DNA of 64,000 bases from Micromonospora solifontis (GTDB lineage Bacteria; Actinomycetota; Actinomycetes; Mycobacteriales; Micromonosporaceae), in NCBI RefSeq assembly GCF_003725545.1, contig NZ_RJLN01000003.1, positions 62,001-126,000 of the forward strand, written 5' to 3'. Within the stretch, counting starts at the first letter, position 1; every line of letters starts with the position of its first letter. Made by a program: the position numbers and the translations under genes. Positions 11,120 to 20,284 of the stretch are shown one piece after another. Under the pieces are notes generated by a model. It saw only the letters and a program-made list of their open reading frames with translations. It was not told the DNA's origin and made no database searches.

Positions 11120-11929
11120 ATGGGGACCGACGCCGGGACCGCCGGGCCGCCCGCCGCCGCCCGCGCGGCGGGCGGGGACGGGCTGTGGACGGGGGACGCC
11201 GGCACCGTGCCAGCCCTGCCGGTGTGGCGTCCGGTGCGCGGCGGCAACGCCTTCGAGATCACCGTCGCCCGGCTCGTCCAGGCCATCAAGCTCGGCATGG
11301 TACGGGTCGGCGAGCGGCTGCCGGCCGAGCGCGAGCTGGCCGACCGGCTCCAGGTCAGCCGGGTGACGCTGCGGGAGGCGATCGCGGCCCTGCGGGACGC
11401 CGGCTACCTGGAGTCCCGCCGCGGCCGGACCGGCGGCACCTTCGTCGTGTCGGCGCGGCCCGCACCCGGCGCCGGTGACGGCCGCCCGGACGCGGGAGAG
11501 CTGGCCCGCGAGATGGGTGACCGCCTGCACGACGCGTTGGACTTCCGGCGGGTGCTGGAATCGGGCGCCGCGGGGCTGGCCGCCAACCGGAGCCTGTCGG
11601 CCGCGCAGCGGCAGCACCTGGTCGCCGCGCTGGCCGCCTCCCGGGACCGGGACCCGCTCACCCGGCGCGTCTCGGACTCCCGTCTGCACCTGGCGATCGC
11701 CGCGGCCAGCGGCTCGCCGTCGCTGGCCGCCGCCGTGGCCGACGTGCAGCTGGCCCTCGACCGGCTGCTCGCCGCGATCCCGGTGATCGACCGCAATCTC
11801 GACCACTCCGACGCCCAGCACATCCGGGTCGTCGATGCGATCCTGGGGGGCGACCCGGAGGGTGCGCGTTCGGCCATGGAGGAGCACTGCGACGGCACGG
11901 CGGAATTGCTGCGCGGGCTGCTCGGGTGA
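11120..11929 (+). CDS. GntR-family (FadR/FCD) transcriptional regulator
   Basis: 269 residues: a variable N-terminal stretch, a winged helix-turn-helix (about residues 40-110; RLPAERELADRLQVSRVTLR), and an all-helical FCD ligand domain (RRVLESGAAGLAAN, DSRLHLAIAAASGSP, QHIRVVDAILGGDPEGARSA). FCD domains bind small carboxylates or metals. A G-rich GGGGAGGGG ribosome-binding site supports the ATG at 11120. Its position between the permease and ligase genes, with matching sequence elements ahead of both, makes it the likely local repressor. Confidence 0.87.
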   Translation: MGTDAGTAGPPAAARAAGGDGLWTGDAGTVPALPVWRPVRGGNAFEITVARLVQAIKLGMVRVGERLPAERELADRLQVSRVTLREAIAALRDAGYLESRRGRTGGTFVVSARPAPGAGDGRPDAGELAREMGDRLHDALDFRRVLESGAAGLAANRSLSAAQRQHLVAALAASRDRDPLTRRVSDSRLHLAIAAASGSPSLAAAVADVQLALDRLLAAIPVIDRNLDHSDAQHIRVVDAILGGDPEGARSAMEEHCDGTAELLRGLLG

Positions 11930-11939
11930 GCCGGACCGA

Positions 11940-11975
11940 CCATTGACGGATGCAAAGGTCTGGTAGTAGACCTTT
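11940..11975 (+). promoter_or_regulatory. Promoter and operator of the gamma-glutamyl ligase gene
   Basis: A -35 TTGACG at 11943-11948 lies inside CCATTGAC (shared with the permease promoter). Downstream is a perfect 8-bp inverted repeat AAAGGTCT (11954-11961), 6-nt spacer, AGACCTTT (11968-11975), which would cover the -10 region (weak TAGACC at 11967-11972). A GGGAGG site follows at 11980-11985. Confidence 0.55.
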
Positions 11976-11989
11976 CCTAGGGAGGCCCG

Positions 11990-13354
11990 ATGAGGAAAGC
12001 TCCGCTGACGCTCGAACAGCTCCGGGTCGCGGTCGCCGAGGGCGAGATCGACACGGTGGTGCTGGCGCTCACCGACATGCAGGGCCGGTTGCAGGGCAAG
12101 CGGTTCCACGCCCCCTACTTCCTGGACCAGGTGGTCGGGCACGGCAGCGAGGGCTGCAACTACCTGCTCGCGGTCGACGTCGACATGAACACCGTCGACG
12201 GGTACGCGATGTCCAGCTGGGAACGCGGGTACGGCGACTTCGCGATGCGGCCCGACCTGGCCACCCTGCGCCGGATGCCCTGGCAGCCGGGGAGCGCCCT
12301 GCTCCTGGCCGACCTGGAGTGGCTGGACGGCTCCGGTCCGGTGGTCGCCTCACCCCGGCAGATCCTGCGCCGGCAGCTCGACCGGCTGGCCGCCCACGGG
12401 CTGACCGCGTACGCCGGCACCGAGCTGGAGTTCGTGCTCTACCGCGACTCGTACGAGGAGGCGTGGCGGCGCGGCTACCGCGAGCTGACCCCGGCCAACC
12501 AGTACAACGTGGACTACTCGCTGCTCGGCACCGCCCGGGTGGAGCCGCTGCTGCGCCGGATCCGCACCGAGATGGCCGGGGCGGGGCTGACGCCGGAGAG
12601 CGCCAAGGGCGAGTGCAACCTCGGCCAGCACGAGATCGCCTTCCGCTACGACGAGGCGGTGGCCTGCGCCGACCACCACGTCATCTACAAGAACGGGGCG
12701 AAGGAGATCGCCGCCCAGGAGGGCATGTCGATCACGTTCATGGCCAAGCCGAACGCCCGGGAGGGCAACTCCTGCCACATCCACTTCTCGCTGCGCGACG
12801 CCTCCGGCTCCTCGGCCATGCTCGGCGACGGGCCGGCGAATCTGTCGGTGACCGGGCAGCGGGTGCTGGCCGGGCTGCTCGCCACCATGCGCGAGTTCAG
12901 TCTCTTCTTCGCCCCGAACGTCAACTCCTACAAGCGCTACCAGCCGGGTTCGTTCGCCCCGACCGCGCTGCGCTGGGGCACCGACAACCGCACCTGCGCG
13001 TTGCGGCTGGTCGGCCACGGCCAGGGGATGCGGGTGGAGAACCGGGTGCCCGGGGCGGACGTCAACCCGTACCTGGCGATCGCCGCGCTGGTGGCCGGCG
13101 CGGTGCACGGCATCGAGCGGGAGCTGGAGCTGGACGACGAGTGCACGGGCAACGCGTACGACGACGCGACCGCCGAGCGGGTCCCCGGCACCCTCCGGGA
13201 CGCCCTCACCCTCTGGCAGGGCTCCACGCTCGCCGTGGACGCCTTCGGCGAGGACGTCGTCGCCCACTACGCCAACCACGCGAGAGTCGAGCTAGCCGCC
13301 TTCGACGCCGCCGTCACCGACTGGGAGCTGACCCGTGGCTTCGAACGCCTCTGA
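11990..13354 (+). CDS. Glutamine synthetase-like gamma-glutamyl ligase (polyamine/ethanolamine type)
   Basis: 454 residues of the type-I glutamine synthetase fold, of the branch that ligates glutamate to an amine rather than ammonia (PuuA, GlnA3, GlnA4, IpuC). Seen: a short beta-grasp N-terminus (TDMQGRLQGKRF), metal-binding GTELEFVLYR, CNLGQHEIAFRY, NSCHIHFSL, the substrate-loop region SFAPTALRWGTDNR and NPYLAIAALVAGAVHG. It heads a run of catabolic genes (aldehyde dehydrogenase, SDR, amidotransferase), which argues for amine breakdown and against nitrogen assimilation. The preferred amine is unknown; the SDR downstream favours an amino alcohol such as ethanolamine. Confidence 0.85.
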   Translation: MRKAPLTLEQLRVAVAEGEIDTVVLALTDMQGRLQGKRFHAPYFLDQVVGHGSEGCNYLLAVDVDMNTVDGYAMSSWERGYGDFAMRPDLATLRRMPWQPGSALLLADLEWLDGSGPVVASPRQILRRQLDRLAAHGLTAYAGTELEFVLYRDSYEEAWRRGYRELTPANQYNVDYSLLGTARVEPLLRRIRTEMAGAGLTPESAKGECNLGQHEIAFRYDEAVACADHHVIYKNGAKEIAAQEGMSITFMAKPNAREGNSCHIHFSLRDASGSSAMLGDGPANLSVTGQRVLAGLLATMREFSLFFAPNVNSYKRYQPGSFAPTALRWGTDNRTCALRLVGHGQGMRVENRVPGADVNPYLAIAALVAGAVHGIERELELDDECTGNAYDDATAERVPGTLRDALTLWQGSTLAVDAFGEDVVAHYANHARVELAAFDAAVTDWELTRGFERL

Positions 13355-13385
13355 CCCGGCCTCCCACCCGCCCCGCCCCGCTTCC

Positions 13386-13456
13386 GCGATCTTGCGCTTT
13401 CGGCCCACGGTGCGGGTGATGAGCGGCTTTTGTCGGGGCGGCAAGTGCAAGATCGC
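13386..13456. repeat. GATC-bounded intergenic palindrome
   Basis: Perfect 10-bp arms GCGATCTTGC (13386-13395) and GCAAGATCGC (13447-13456) around 51 bp, filling the gap between the ligase and aldehyde dehydrogenase genes. It resembles in design the elements at 39239-39298 and 49651-49706. Confidence 0.5.
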
Positions 13457-13488
13457 CAGGGCGGGTCGGGGTTGGGGAAGGGGTGGGC

Positions 13489-14844
13489 GTGAGTGAGGTG
13501 GTGAACCCGGCGACGGGGGAGGTGCTGGCCGAGGTGGCACCCGCCACGGTCGGGGAGGTGGACGCGGCCATTGAACGGGCGGCTGACGCGTTCGAGGCGT
13601 GGCGGCAGGTGGGGCCGGGGGATCGGGCGCGGCTGTTGCGGCGGTTCGCCGGGGTGGTGGACGCGCACCTGGAGGAGTTGGCGCTGCTGGAGGTGCGCAA
13701 CGCCGGGCACACCATCGGCAACGCGCGCTGGGAGGCGGGCAACGTCCGGGACGTCCTCGACTACTACGCCGGCGCGCCGGAGCGGCTGACCGGGCGGCAG
13801 ATCCCGGTGCCCGGCGGGCTCGACGTCACCTTCCACGAGCCGCTCGGCGTGGTCGGGGTGATCGTGCCGTGGAACTTCCCGATGCCCATCGCCGGCTGGG
13901 GGTTCGCCCCGGCCCTCGCGGCCGGCAACACCGTGGTGCTGAAGCCGGCCGAGCTGACCCCGCTGACCGCGCTGCGCCTGGCCGAACTGGCCCTGGAGGC
14001 GGGTCTTCCGCCGGACGTGTTCACCGTGCTGCCGGGGCGGGGCGACGTGGTCGGCGAGCGGTTCGTCACGCACCCGGCCGTGCGGAAGGTCTGCTTCACC
14101 GGCTCCACCGAGGTCGGCACCCGGATCATGGCCGGCTGCGCGGCGCAGGTGAAGCGGGTGACCCTGGAGCTGGGCGGCAAGTCGGCGAACCTGGTCTTCG
14201 CCGACGCCGACCTGGAGCGGGCGGCAGCCACCGCGCCGTACGCGGTCTTCGACAACGCCGGCCAGGACTGCTGCGCCCGCTCCCGGATCCTGGTCCAGCG
14301 CCCGGTGTACGACCGCTTCCTGGAGCTGCTCGAACCGGCCGTGCGCGCGTTCCGGGTCGAGGACCCCGCGGCCGAGAGCGCCGAGATGGGCCCGCTGATC
14401 TCCGCCGGTCACCGGGACCGGGTCGCCGGGTACGTCGACGGGGCGAAGGTGGCCTTCACCGGCTCCCGCCCCGACGGCCCCGGCTTCTGGTACGCCCCGA
14501 CCGTGCTGCTCGCCGACGGCCCGGCCGACCGGCACTGGCGCGAGGAGATCTTCGGCCCGGTGGTCTCGGTGCTCCCGTTCGACGACGAGGCGGACGCGAT
14601 CCGGCTGGCCAACGACACCGAGTACGGCCTCTCCGGCTCGATCTGGACCCGGGACGTCGGCCGGGCGGTCCGGGTGGCCCGGGCGGTGGAGGCCGGCAAC
14701 CTCAGCGTCAACTCGCACTCCTCGGTGCGCTACTGGACGCCGTTCGGCGGCATGAAGCGCTCCGGCCTGGGCCGCGAGCTGGGCCCGGACGCGTTGCACG
14801 CCTTCACCGACGTCAAGAACGTGTTCATCAGCACGGAGGAGTGA
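13489..14844 (+). CDS. NAD(P)-dependent aldehyde dehydrogenase
   Basis: 451 residues from the GTG at 13489. The glutamate of LELGGKSANLVF and the nucleophilic cysteine of GQDCCARSR (Cys261) are present, as are VPWNFPMPIAGWGFAPALAAGN and the EIFGPVVSVLPF and FGGMKRSGLGRELG segments. It should oxidise the gamma-glutamyl aldehyde intermediate of the cluster to the acid. The GTG at 13483 is in frame but sits on top of the GGGAAGGGG ribosome-binding site (13475-13483), so 13489 is preferred. The stop overlaps a GTGA at the next gene. Confidence 0.87.
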   Translation: MSEVVNPATGEVLAEVAPATVGEVDAAIERAADAFEAWRQVGPGDRARLLRRFAGVVDAHLEELALLEVRNAGHTIGNARWEAGNVRDVLDYYAGAPERLTGRQIPVPGGLDVTFHEPLGVVGVIVPWNFPMPIAGWGFAPALAAGNTVVLKPAELTPLTALRLAELALEAGLPPDVFTVLPGRGDVVGERFVTHPAVRKVCFTGSTEVGTRIMAGCAAQVKRVTLELGGKSANLVFADADLERAAATAPYAVFDNAGQDCCARSRILVQRPVYDRFLELLEPAVRAFRVEDPAAESAEMGPLISAGHRDRVAGYVDGAKVAFTGSRPDGPGFWYAPTVLLADGPADRHWREEIFGPVVSVLPFDDEADAIRLANDTEYGLSGSIWTRDVGRAVRVARAVEAGNLSVNSHSSVRYWTPFGGMKRSGLGRELGPDALHAFTDVKNVFISTEE

Positions 14845-14849
14845 GCAGA

Positions 14850-15617
14850 GTGCAGGGTCGATTGACGGACCGGGTGGCCGTGGTGACCGGCGCGGGCAGC
14901 GGGATCGGGCTGGCCACGGTCCGGCGCTTCGCCGCCGAGGGGGCGCGGGTGGTCTGCGTGGACATCGACGCCGACGCCGGTGAGCGGGCCGCCGGGGAGG
15001 TGGGCGGGGAGTTCGTGGTCGCCGACGTGGCCGACGAGGCGGCCGTCCGGGACCTCTTCGACGGGGTGGTCGCCCGGCACGGGCGGGTGGACGTGGCGTT
15101 CAACAACGCCGGCATCTCCCCGCCGGACGACGACTCCATCCTGGAGACCGGGCTGGACGCCTGGGAACGGGTGCTGCGGGTCAACACCACCAGCGTCTAC
15201 CTCTGCTGCAAGCACGTCATCCCGCACATGCGCCGGCAGGGCAAGGGCTCGATCATCAACACCGCGTCGTTCGTGGCGCTGATGGGCGCGGCGACGTCGC
15301 AGATCGCGTACACCGCGAGCAAGGGCGGGGTGCTGGCGATGACCCGGGAGCTGGGCGTGCAGTTCGCCCGCGAGGGCATCCGGGTGAACGCGCTCTGCCC
15401 CGGCCCGGTCGCCACGCCGCTGCTGCTGGAGCTGTTCGCCAAGGACCCGGAGCGGGCCGCCCGCCGCCTCGTCCACGTGCCGATGGGCCGGTTCGGCGAC
15501 CCGGCGGAGATCGCCGCCGCGGTCGCCTTCCTGGCCAGCGACGACGCCTCGTTCATGACCGCCGCGCAGTTCGTGGTGGACGGGGGGATCACCGGCGCGT
15601 ACGTCACCCCCCTGTGA
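14850..15617 (+). CDS. Short-chain dehydrogenase/reductase
   Basis: 255-residue classical SDR: TGAGSGIGLATVRRF nucleotide motif, VDIDAD acidic residue favouring NAD, NNAG, and the catalytic Ser/Tyr/Lys in NTASF and AYTASKGG. In this cluster it takes the place that an FAD amine oxidase has in the Puu pathway, which suggests that the gamma-glutamylated substrate carries an alcohol to be oxidised to an aldehyde. The start at GTG 14850 has GGAGG (14835-14839) at a 10-nt spacing; a GTG at 14841 overlapping the previous stop is the alternative. Confidence 0.85.
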   Translation: MQGRLTDRVAVVTGAGSGIGLATVRRFAAEGARVVCVDIDADAGERAAGEVGGEFVVADVADEAAVRDLFDGVVARHGRVDVAFNNAGISPPDDDSILETGLDAWERVLRVNTTSVYLCCKHVIPHMRRQGKGSIINTASFVALMGAATSQIAYTASKGGVLAMTRELGVQFAREGIRVNALCPGPVATPLLLELFAKDPERAARRLVHVPMGRFGDPAEIAAAVAFLASDDASFMTAAQFVVDGGITGAYVTPL

Positions 15618-15673
15618 GCGCGAGGAGTGAGCCGGGTTTGCGAGCCCCGCAGTCGCGAACGGAGACCGGCCTG

Positions 15674-16378
15674 GTGAGTCGGCCGCTGATCGGGATCAGC
15701 GCGTACGTCGAGCCGGCCGGCTGGGCGGTGTGGCGGGACGTGCCGGCGACGCTGGTGCCGCAGGCGTACGTCCGGGCGGTGACGGCGGCCGGCGGCCGGG
15801 CCGTGGTGCTGCCCCCGGACGACGCGGACGCGGACGTGCTGCGGGTGCTGGACGGGCTGCTGCTGGCCGGCGGCGCCGACGTCGGCCCCGAGCGGTACGG
15901 CCAGCCGCCGGACCCGCGGACCGAGAGCCGGCCGGACCGGGACGCCGGGGAGTTGACGCTGTTGGCCGCCGCGCTCGCCGCCGACCTGCCGGTGCTCGGG
16001 GTGTGCCGGGGGATGCAGCTGCTCGCGGTCGCGTACGGCGGCACGCTGCACCAGCACCTGCCGGACGTGGTCGGTCACGACGGCCACCGCCCCGCCCCCG
16101 GCGTCTACGGCTCGCACCCGGTGCGGTTCGCCGCCGGTAGCCGGGCGGGGGCGGTGATGGCCGGGGTGGACCGGGTCAACTCGTACCACCATCAGGGGGT
16201 GGCGGACGCGGGCGGCCTGACCGTGACCGGCTGGGCCGACGACGGGGTGGTCGAGGCCGTCGAGGATCCGACGCGGCGGTTCCTGCTCGGGGTGCAGTGG
16301 CATCCGGAGAACGACCGGGATCCCCGCCCGGTGACCGCCCTGGTCCGGGCCGCGGCCGGCGACCGGGGCGTGGTGTAG
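15674..16378 (+). CDS. Class-I glutamine amidotransferase-like gamma-glutamyl hydrolase (PuuD-like)
   Basis: 234 residues from the GTG at 15674. Peptidase C26 signature: nucleophile in LGVCRGMQLL, oxyanion region GLLLAGGADVGPERYG, and His/Glu in LGVQWHPEND. PuuD-type enzymes cleave a gamma-glutamyl amide to glutamate plus the released acid, the last step expected for this cluster. An upstream in-frame GTG at 15614 overlaps the SDR stop; the later start gives the usual N-terminus (SRPLIGISAYVEP) with GGAG 9 nt upstream. Confidence 0.85.
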   Translation: MSRPLIGISAYVEPAGWAVWRDVPATLVPQAYVRAVTAAGGRAVVLPPDDADADVLRVLDGLLLAGGADVGPERYGQPPDPRTESRPDRDAGELTLLAAALAADLPVLGVCRGMQLLAVAYGGTLHQHLPDVVGHDGHRPAPGVYGSHPVRFAAGSRAGAVMAGVDRVNSYHHQGVADAGGLTVTGWADDGVVEAVEDPTRRFLLGVQWHPENDRDPRPVTALVRAAAGDRGVV

Positions 16379-16527
16379 CGCAGATCACAGATCGGGTTTT
16401 CGTGAAATGGAAGCGGTAGTTTCCGGGCCGGCCGGCCCCCGATCAGCGGCGCTGCCCGACTCGCCGGCGGGGGACGGTTAGGTCAGGTTGAGGCCCAGGT
16501 AACCAGCGACGGCCGGCCGCACTGCGT

Positions 16528-16533
16528 TACGTT
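16528..16533 (+). promoter_or_regulatory. Candidate -10 box of the SpoIIE-hybrid gene
   Basis: TACGTT, 27 nt before the ATG at 16561, leaving room for the AGGAG site at 16550-16554 in a leader of about 20 nt. Confidence 0.4.
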
Positions 16534-16560
16534 GCCTTTCCGTCGGGGTAGGAGACGGGG

Positions 16561-19500
16561 ATGCCCGGCGTGCCCGCGCCGGGCGTCGTCGACAAGGCCG
16601 GAGCAGGAGGCTGCATGGGCTCGGCCCAGGGGGGCGAGGACGGCACTCGGGCGTCCTCGGGGACCGGCGAGGCGGGACTCCCACCGCTGCTGGCCGCCGC
16701 GTTCGCCGCCGGCGGCGAGATGGGCGAACGGCTGCGCGCCTTCGACTGGTCGACCACCCCGCTCGGCCCGCCGCACTCGTGGCCGCCGGCGCTCTCCCAC
16801 GCGATGAGCACCATGCTCTCGTCCCGGGCGCAGATGGTGGTCTTCTGGGGCCGGGACCACCTCGCCTTCTACAACGACGCCTACCGGCCGACCATCGGCG
16901 ACAAGCACCCGGCGGTCATCGGCCGGGCGGCGCGCGAGCACTGGGCGGAGACCTGGGACGTGCTGGGGCCGCTGCTGGACGGGGTCCACCGCACTGGCGT
17001 GCCCTACCGGGGCGAGAACCATCCCTTCGTGCTGAACCGGCACGGCTTCCTCGAGGACGTCTACTTCGACATCTCGTACGACCCGATCCGCGAGGCCGAC
17101 GGCGGCGTCAACGGCGTGTTCTGCTTCGTCAACGAGACCACCGGGCGGGTGCTCGGCGAGCGCCGGCTGCGCGCGCTGGCCGAGTTGGGCACCGCGCTCG
17201 CCGATGTGCAGAGCACCGTCGAGCTGGGCCGGACCGTCGCCCGGGTGCTCGACGCGCACCGGGCCGACGTGCCGTTCAGCGCGATCTGGCTGAACGACGG
17301 GGACGGCAGCGCGGCGCTGGCCGGTTGCGCGGGTGTGGCGCCGGGCGCGTTGTCCGGGGGGCCGCCGGAGCCGGGCCCGGCGGAGAGCGGCGCCCGCTGG
17401 GTGTCCGTCGCCGACCTGCTCGGCGAGGTGCCGCCGGACGCCGCCGACCAGGCCCTGGTGCTGCCCCTCACCGCCACCAACGAGCCGGCCGGCGTGCTGC
17501 TGCTCGGCGTGGCCCGTCGGCTGCCGTTCGGCGACGACTACCGGGACTTCGTCGAGCTGGTCGCCGCCCAGGTGTCCCGGGCGGTCGGCCAGCAGCGCGC
17601 GTACGAGCAGGAACGGGTCCGCGCCGCCGAACTGGCCGCGCTGGACCGGGCCAAGACCAACTTCTTCGCCAACGTCAGCCACGAGTTCCGCACCCCGCTC
17701 ACCCTGGTCCTCGGCCCGCTGGAGGACCTGCTCGCCGACCCCGCGCTGCCGGCGCCGTACACCGAGCGGCTGGGCATGATGCACCGCAACGCGCTGCGGC
17801 TGCTCAAGCTGGTCAACACGGTGCTGGACTTCTCCCGCCTGGAGTCCGGCCGGCTGGCCGCCCGCTACCAGCCCACCGACCTGGCCGACTACACCTCCCG
17901 GCTGGCCAGCACCTTCCGCTCGGCCACCGAACGGGCCGGGTTGCGCCTGGTCGTTGACTGCCCGCCGCTGCCCGCGCCGGTCTACGTCGACCGGGACATG
18001 TGGGAGAAGATCGTCCTCAACCTGGTCTCCAACGCCGTGAAGTTCACCTTCGACGGCGAGATCCGGGTCCGGATCCGCGCCCACGAGGGCGCCGCGGTCC
18101 TGTCGGTCGCCGACACCGGGGTCGGCATCGCGCCGGACGAGCTGCCGCAGGTGTTCGAGCGGTTCCACCGGGTGCCGGGGGCCCGCTCGCGTACCCACGA
18201 GGGCACCGGCATCGGGCTCGCCCTGGTCCGCGAGCTGGTGGAGATGCACGGCGGCACGGTGCGGGCGGACAGCGCGGTGGACCGGGGCACCACGTTCACG
18301 GTGACCGTTCCGTTCGGGTACGGCCACCTGCCCGCCGACCGGGTGGCCGCGCTCGCGCCGGTGCCGCTGAGCGAGTCGGAACAGGCGCGGCTCTACGTGG
18401 CCGAGACGGCGCTCTGGACCGACGAGGCCACGTCCCCCGGCGACCTGCCCGAGCCGACCGCCGGGCCGGCCGGGTCGGGCCGGATCCTGCTCGCCGACGA
18501 CAACGCCGACCTGCGCGAGCACGTCAGCCGGCTGCTCTCGCCCGCCTACCAGGTGGTTGCCGTGCCGGACGGGGTGGAGGCCCTGCGGCTCGCCGTCGAC
18601 TCGCCGTTCGACCTCGTGCTTACCGACGTGATGATGCCCCGGCTGGACGGCTTCGGTCTGGTCACCGCGCTGCGGGCCAACCCGGTCACCCGGGGAGTGC
18701 CGATCGTGATGCTCTCCGCGCGGGCCGGTTCGGCCGAGGAGGTCGCCGGGCTCGCCGCCGGCGCCGACGACTACCTGACCAAGCCCTTCTCCAGCCAGGA
18801 GCTGATCGCCCGGGTCCGGGCCAACGTCGAGCTGGGCCAGCTGCGCGGGCAGATCATCCGCCGCCTGCGCGCCCTCGCCGACGCGGCCGTCGCGATCAAC
18901 ACCGCCCGGTCCACCGCCGACGTGGTGCAGGTCGCCGCCCGGCACGCGCTCAGCCTCGCCGAGGCCGTCCGGGTGGTGGTCACCGCCACCGGCGCCCGGT
19001 ACGAGGCGGACGGCGGCGGGGACGCTCCGCTCGAGCCGTCGGCGGTGCTGCCGCTGACCGGGACCACCGGCGAGCAGCTCGGCGAGCTGCGGGTCTGGCG
19101 CCGGGAGGACGGCGGCACCGAGCAGGCCGCGCTCACCGAGCTGGCCCGGCTGGTCGGCGTACGGCTGGAGAACGCCCAGCTCTACGAGGCCGAGCACCGG
19201 ATCGCCACGACGCTCCAGCACAGCCTGCTGCCCCGGACGTTGCCGCAGCTGCCCGGCGCGCTGGTGGCCAGCCGCTACCTGCCCGGCAGCGCCGACGTCG
19301 AGGTCGGCGGCGACTGGTACGACGTGATCCGCACCCCGGACGACGAGCTGGTCCTGGTCATCGGCGACGTGGTGGGCAAGGGGGTCCGGGCGGCCGCCGC
19401 GATGGGGGAGCTCCGCAACGCACTGCGGGCGTACGTGCTGGAGGGTTTCCCCCCGGGAGCGGCGCTGACCCGGCTCAACCATCTGGTCGGCTCCACCGAG

Positions 19501-20271
19501 GGCGGCTCCTTCGCCACCGTGCTGTGCCTCTGGTTCGCCCCGCGCACCGGCCGGCTCCGGTACGCCAGCGCGGGCCACCCCTCGCCCCTGTTGATCCGGG
19601 AAGGCGACGTGACGTTGCTGCACGACCGCGCCCTCGGGCCGCCGGTCGGCGCGATCCCGGAGACCGAGTACCCGACCGTCGAGGGCGAGCTGGCCCCCGG
19701 CGACCGGCTGCTGCTCTACACCGACGGCCTGGTCGAGGAGCGGCGGCTCGGCGTCGACGCCGGCCTCGACCAGCTGCGGCGCGACGCGGCCACCCGGGGC
19801 GAGCACGTGGCCGACCTGGTCGACGCGGTGGTCGAGCGGGTGGCCGGGCGGGCCCGGCACGACGATGTGGCGGTGCTGGCGCTGGAGGCGGCCGAGCTGA
19901 ACCGCTTCGCGCTGCGGCTGCCGGCCGATCCGACCCGGCTGAGCGTGTTGCGCAAGCGGCTGGAGGACTTCCTCGTCGCGCACCACGTCGGCGAGACCGA
20001 CCTGTTCGACCTGACGGTGGCGATCTCCGAGGCCGCCGCGAACGCCATCGAACACCCGGTCTCCCCGGTCGAGGCGGTGATCGCCGTCGAGGTGACGATC
20101 GAGGACCGGACGGTGATCGCGACCGTCCGGGACACCGGGCGGTGGCGGGAGTCGAGCGGCTCCAGCTTCCGCGGTCGTGGCCTCGCGCTGATCGAGGCGC
20201 TCGGCGAGCTCTCGGTCACCCGGACGGCCGACGGCACCACGGTGACGCTGCGCCGCCGGCTGGCGGACTGA
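16561..20271 (+). CDS. Hybrid histidine kinase / receiver / SpoIIE phosphatase / RsbW-like ATPase
   Basis: 1236 residues, probably soluble. In order: a PAS-like domain (about 45-195; FDWSTTPLGPPHSWP, QMVVFWGRDHLAFYNDAYRP), GAF (about 205-350), HisKA with the phosphorylatable His374 in NVSHEFRTPLT, a HATPase domain (about 478-590; NLVSNAVKFTF, DTGVGIAPDELPQ, GTGIGLAL), a receiver (641-755; Asp689 in LTDVMMPRLDG, KPFSSQ), a second GAF-like region (about 775-875), a PP2C/SpoIIE phosphatase (about 880-1105; QHSLLPRTLPQLPG, VGGDWYDV) and a C-terminal RsbW-like HATPase (ISEAAANAIEHP, SGSSFRGRGL). It should tie a phosphorelay to partner-switching control of a sigma factor. ATG 16615 with AGGAGG is an alternative start. 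Confidence 0.88.
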   Translation: MPGVPAPGVVDKAGAGGCMGSAQGGEDGTRASSGTGEAGLPPLLAAAFAAGGEMGERLRAFDWSTTPLGPPHSWPPALSHAMSTMLSSRAQMVVFWGRDHLAFYNDAYRPTIGDKHPAVIGRAAREHWAETWDVLGPLLDGVHRTGVPYRGENHPFVLNRHGFLEDVYFDISYDPIREADGGVNGVFCFVNETTGRVLGERRLRALAELGTALADVQSTVELGRTVARVLDAHRADVPFSAIWLNDGDGSAALAGCAGVAPGALSGGPPEPGPAESGARWVSVADLLGEVPPDAADQALVLPLTATNEPAGVLLLGVARRLPFGDDYRDFVELVAAQVSRAVGQQRAYEQERVRAAELAALDRAKTNFFANVSHEFRTPLTLVLGPLEDLLADPALPAPYTERLGMMHRNALRLLKLVNTVLDFSRLESGRLAARYQPTDLADYTSRLASTFRSATERAGLRLVVDCPPLPAPVYVDRDMWEKIVLNLVSNAVKFTFDGEIRVRIRAHEGAAVLSVADTGVGIAPDELPQVFERFHRVPGARSRTHEGTGIGLALVRELVEMHGGTVRADSAVDRGTTFTVTVPFGYGHLPADRVAALAPVPLSESEQARLYVAETALWTDEATSPGDLPEPTAGPAGSGRILLADDNADLREHVSRLLSPAYQVVAVPDGVEALRLAVDSPFDLVLTDVMMPRLDGFGLVTALRANPVTRGVPIVMLSARAGSAEEVAGLAAGADDYLTKPFSSQELIARVRANVELGQLRGQIIRRLRALADAAVAINTARSTADVVQVAARHALSLAEAVRVVVTATGARYEADGGGDAPLEPSAVLPLTGTTGEQLGELRVWRREDGGTEQAALTELARLVGVRLENAQLYEAEHRIATTLQHSLLPRTLPQLPGALVASRYLPGSADVEVGGDWYDVIRTPDDELVLVIGDVVGKGVRAAAAMGELRNALRAYVLEGFPPGAALTRLNHLVGSTEGGSFATVLCLWFAPRTGRLRYASAGHPSPLLIREGDVTLLHDRALGPPVGAIPETEYPTVEGELAPGDRLLLYTDGLVEERRLGVDAGLDQLRRDAATRGEHVADLVDAVVERVAGRARHDDVAVLALEAAELNRFALRLPADPTRLSVLRKRLEDFLVAHHVGETDLFDLTVAISEAAANAIEHPVSPVEAVIAVEVTIEDRTVIATVRDTGRWRESSGSSFRGRGLALIEALGELSVTRTADGTTVTLRRRLAD

Positions 20272-20284
20272 GCCACCCCGCCGC

